Shown here one piece after another: positions 61,842-64,000 of a stretch of DNA of 64,000 nt. The translations under genes and the position numbers were made by a program. The DNA is from Legionella israelensis (GTDB lineage: Bacteria > Pseudomonadota > Gammaproteobacteria > Legionellales > Legionellaceae). The notes under the pieces were generated by a model. The model saw only the letters and a program-made list of their open reading frames with translations. It made no database searches and had not been told where the DNA came from. The stretch spans positions 558,001-622,000 of the forward strand of contig NZ_CP038273.1 of NCBI RefSeq assembly GCF_004571175.1, given 5' to 3'. Every line of letters begins with the position of its first letter. The first letter of the stretch is position 1.

Positions 61842-64000
61842 TTAAGTTGTGAGCTTTACTTCATTCTCAATCTTCAGATTGGCGTAGGCTAAAACCAGCC
61901 ATTTGGTACCGTGAAGGGAAAATTTAACCTGTACGCGTGTATGAGCACCTTGCCCTTCAATGGCTAAAATCACGCCTTGCCCGAATTTTTCATGACGGAC
62001 AGTTTGTCCTAAACCAAGTCCGATGTCTTCTTCACGGATAGAGGAATGCTCTTTAAAAACAGCTGCCTGAACATGAGTTTTAGGTCGAACTTCCTCTAAT
62101 AATGACTCAGGTAATTCGCGTAAGAATCGTGAAGGACGATGGTATTCTTCGCGTCCAAACTGACGGCGGACCTCGGCATATGATAGTATCAGTCTTTCCA
62201 TAGCACGCGTCATGCCTACGTAACATAGTCGACGCTCCTCTTCAAGACGCCCTGGTTCTTCAATGGATTTTTTGGCAGGAAAAACGCCTTCTTCCATACC
62301 GACCAAAAACACCAAAGGAAACTCCAGTCCTTTTGCCGCATGAAATGTCATTAAATGAACATAATTCTCATGCTCATCAGCCTGCATTTCCCCGGCTTCA
62401 AGAGAAGCATGGGCCAGAAATCCCATAAGCGGTGGTAAATCATCGTCCGTCTGTTCATAACGATATTGCCGAGCAGCGTTAACCAGTTCCTGCAGGTTTT
62501 CCAATTTGGATTCTGATTTATCCCCTTTAAGCCTGGTAAAATGCTCATGCAAACCACTCAAATGAACGACTTCTGCAATTTGCTCATCCAATTCCATCCC
62601 TGCCGTATCCTGCTGCATTTTTTTGATCAAGCCTGTAAATTTTGCCAGCGACATGGCTGCCCTCTGTGACAATAAGCCATCATCACTCATTTTTCCCGCT
62701 GCCTGCCATAAAGAACACTCCTCAGATTTGGCAAAATGACGAAGCTCTTCCAGCGTTTTTTCGCCAATACCGCGTGCAGGGAAATTCACTATCCGTTCAA
62801 AAGCCGTATCATCATCTTGATTCACCAGCAAACGCAGATAAGCAAGAGCATCCTTGATTTCAGCACGCTCAAAAAAGCGAAGACCACCATGAATACGATA
62901 AATTATGCCGGCACGCAATAAGGCTTCCTCAAGAACACGTGACTGGGCATTGGAACGATACAAAATGGCAATATCATCAGCACTGGCGCCCTTTTCCAAT
63001 TCAGATCGAATACGTTCACTGATGAAACGAGCTTCTTCAAGCTCATTAAAGGCGCTGAAAACAAGGATTTTTTCGCCTTCTGCCCCTTGTGTCCATAAAT
63101 TCTTACCCATACGGGAACGATTATGGGTAATTAAGGCATTTGCTGCATCCAGAATGGTCGAAGTAGAACGATAATTCTGCTCCAGGCGGAAAATATCCGT
63201 ATCTTTAAAATCACGGGAAAATTGCTGAATATTTTCTATTTTTGCTCCACGCCATCCATAAATAGACTGATCGTCATCACCAACGGCCATCACAGGCGTC
63301 TGAGATCCAGCCAATAAACGAATCCAGGCATATTGAATGGTATTGGTATCCTGAAATTCATCAACTAGAATTGCCTGAAATCGACTCTGATAGTGAGCCA
63401 ACAGTTCAGAGTTATTACGCAACATTTCATGGGTTCGTAACAGTAATTCAGCAAAATCTATTACACCTGCTGTCTGACAAGTTTGTTCGTAAGCCCGGTA
63501 AATACGTATCAGAGTCTGAGTTGGACCGTAATGCAAAGGATCGATATGCTGTGGTCTCAATCCTTCGTCTTTTTTACTGTTGATAAAAGATTGTACTTGT
63601 TTTACAGGCCATTGATCCACATCAAGATTAAGGGAAGTGATCACTCTTTTTATCACACGTGCCTGATCTTCGCTATCAAGGATGTGAAACTGCTCGGGTA
63701 GCCCGGCTTCAGTATAGTGCCGACGTAAAAGTCTGTGACACAAACCATGGAATGTCCCTACCCATAAGCCTAACACCGGAGTTGACAGCATCGCATTCAA
63801 ACGAGCTTTCATTTCACCGGCTGCCTTATTGGTAAAAGTGACCGCTAACAGAGCATGTGGAGACAAATCCATTTCTTCAATCAACCAGGCAATTCGACTG
63901 ACCAATACTTTTGTTTTTCCACTTCCTGCGCCGGCTAAGACCAATATGTTTCCCAAAGGTGCGGTAACAGCCTTGCGCTGTTTTTCATTAAGTCCTTCGA
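61842..64000 (-). CDS. uvrD: DNA helicase II UvrD, 5' end outside the window
   Basis: The frame is open to the right edge (LNEKQRKAVTAPLGN precedes the first internal ATG-like start), so the gene begins beyond 64000, probably by only a few codons. About 719 residues are present, nearly the full ~720. Superfamily 1A motifs: Walker A AGAGSGKT, TFTNKAAGEM, VDEFQDTN, GDDDQSIYGWRGA, TFHAAKGLEFPLVFLVGMEEGVFP, and YVGMTRAMERL. The C-terminal Tudor-like tail VRHEKFGQGVILAIEG is typical of UvrD. It unwinds DNA in nucleotide excision and mismatch repair. Confidence 0.95.
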   Translation of the reverse strand, partial: EGLNEKQRKAVTAPLGNILVLAGAGSGKTKVLVSRIAWLIEEMDLSPHALLAVTFTNKAAGEMKARLNAMLSTPVLGLWVGTFHGLCHRLLRRHYTEAGLPEQFHILDSEDQARVIKRVITSLNLDVDQWPVKQVQSFINSKKDEGLRPQHIDPLHYGPTQTLIRIYRAYEQTCQTAGVIDFAELLLRTHEMLRNNSELLAHYQSRFQAILVDEFQDTNTIQYAWIRLLAGSQTPVMAVGDDDQSIYGWRGAKIENIQQFSRDFKDTDIFRLEQNYRSTSTILDAANALITHNRSRMGKNLWTQGAEGEKILVFSAFNELEEARFISERIRSELEKGASADDIAILYRSNAQSRVLEEALLRAGIIYRIHGGLRFFERAEIKDALAYLRLLVNQDDDTAFERIVNFPARGIGEKTLEELRHFAKSEECSLWQAAGKMSDDGLLSQRAAMSLAKFTGLIKKMQQDTAGMELDEQIAEVVHLSGLHEHFTRLKGDKSESKLENLQELVNAARQYRYEQTDDDLPPLMGFLAHASLEAGEMQADEHENYVHLMTFHAAKGLEFPLVFLVGMEEGVFPAKKSIEEPGRLEEERRLCYVGMTRAMERLILSYAEVRRQFGREEYHRPSRFLRELPESLLEEVRPKTHVQAAVFKEHSSIREEDIGLGLGQTVRHEKFGQGVILAIEGQGAHTRVQVKFSLHGTKWLVLAYANLKIENEVKLTT

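Overview
The window reads as chromosome of a Legionella-like gammaproteobacterium (Legionellales), probably not L. pneumophila itself. The grounds are a fused lysC-lysA gene, a com1/dsbA2-type periplasmic oxidoreductase, a complete leucine catabolic operon, AT-rich DNA, and several genes that look like Dot/Icm-type effectors. The genus is an inference. I see no rRNA, tRNA or CRISPR array.

Layout. Positions 1-5120 are an accessory patch: the 3' part of a papain-like candidate effector, a second effector-like gene broken by an IS4-superfamily element, and a 2H-phosphoesterase ending in a CaaX box. Positions 5165-17000 are housekeeping: tldD, a nitrilase, pncC, a lipoprotein, mutS, tamA, tamB, hemB. 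Positions 17440-31400 hold a small exported protein, fadL, lysAC, an AddA-like nuclease-helicase, mrp, a CsiV-like protein, and a msbA-lpxK-lipocalin-like operon. Positions 31595-34200 hold a candidate CE-clan cysteine protease gene with a nonsense codon just before its catalytic Cys, and a TPP-riboswitch unit coding for a SemiSWEET protein and thiamine pyrophosphokinase. Then come a SERCA-like Ca2+ ATPase, pyrD and a methyltransferase.

Positions 38872-49161 are the leucine operon: isovaleryl-CoA dehydrogenase, thiolase, a small membrane protein, methylcrotonyl-CoA carboxylase beta, methylglutaconyl-CoA hydratase, carboxylase alpha, HMG-CoA lyase and acetoacetyl-CoA synthetase. Together they take isovaleryl-CoA to acetyl-CoA, which suits an amino-acid-feeding organism. 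Positions 49165-51858 are a four-level nest of mobile DNA. metNIQ follows, behind a good promoter and a SAM-II-like riboswitch. The right end holds a coiled-coil candidate effector, a PA3496-like small protein, glyQ-glyS-rsmJ, dsbA2-like and uvrD (running off the edge).

Intergenic regions carry several families of small mobile elements. Family 1 consists of MITEs of up to about 145 bp whose 13-bp ends equal the ends of the resident IS4-superfamily element, with 7-bp target duplications. Family 2 consists of TA-flanked inverted-repeat elements beginning TAGG. Family 3 is an element of about 212 bp with two hairpins, one of which served as the landing site of an IS110-family element.

The observations I rate highest are the TPP-controlled SemiSWEET/TPK operon, the CaaX-tailed 2H phosphoesterase, the nonsense-split CE-clan enzyme, the SAM-II-like switch on metNIQ, and the MITE/IS relationship with its four-level nest.
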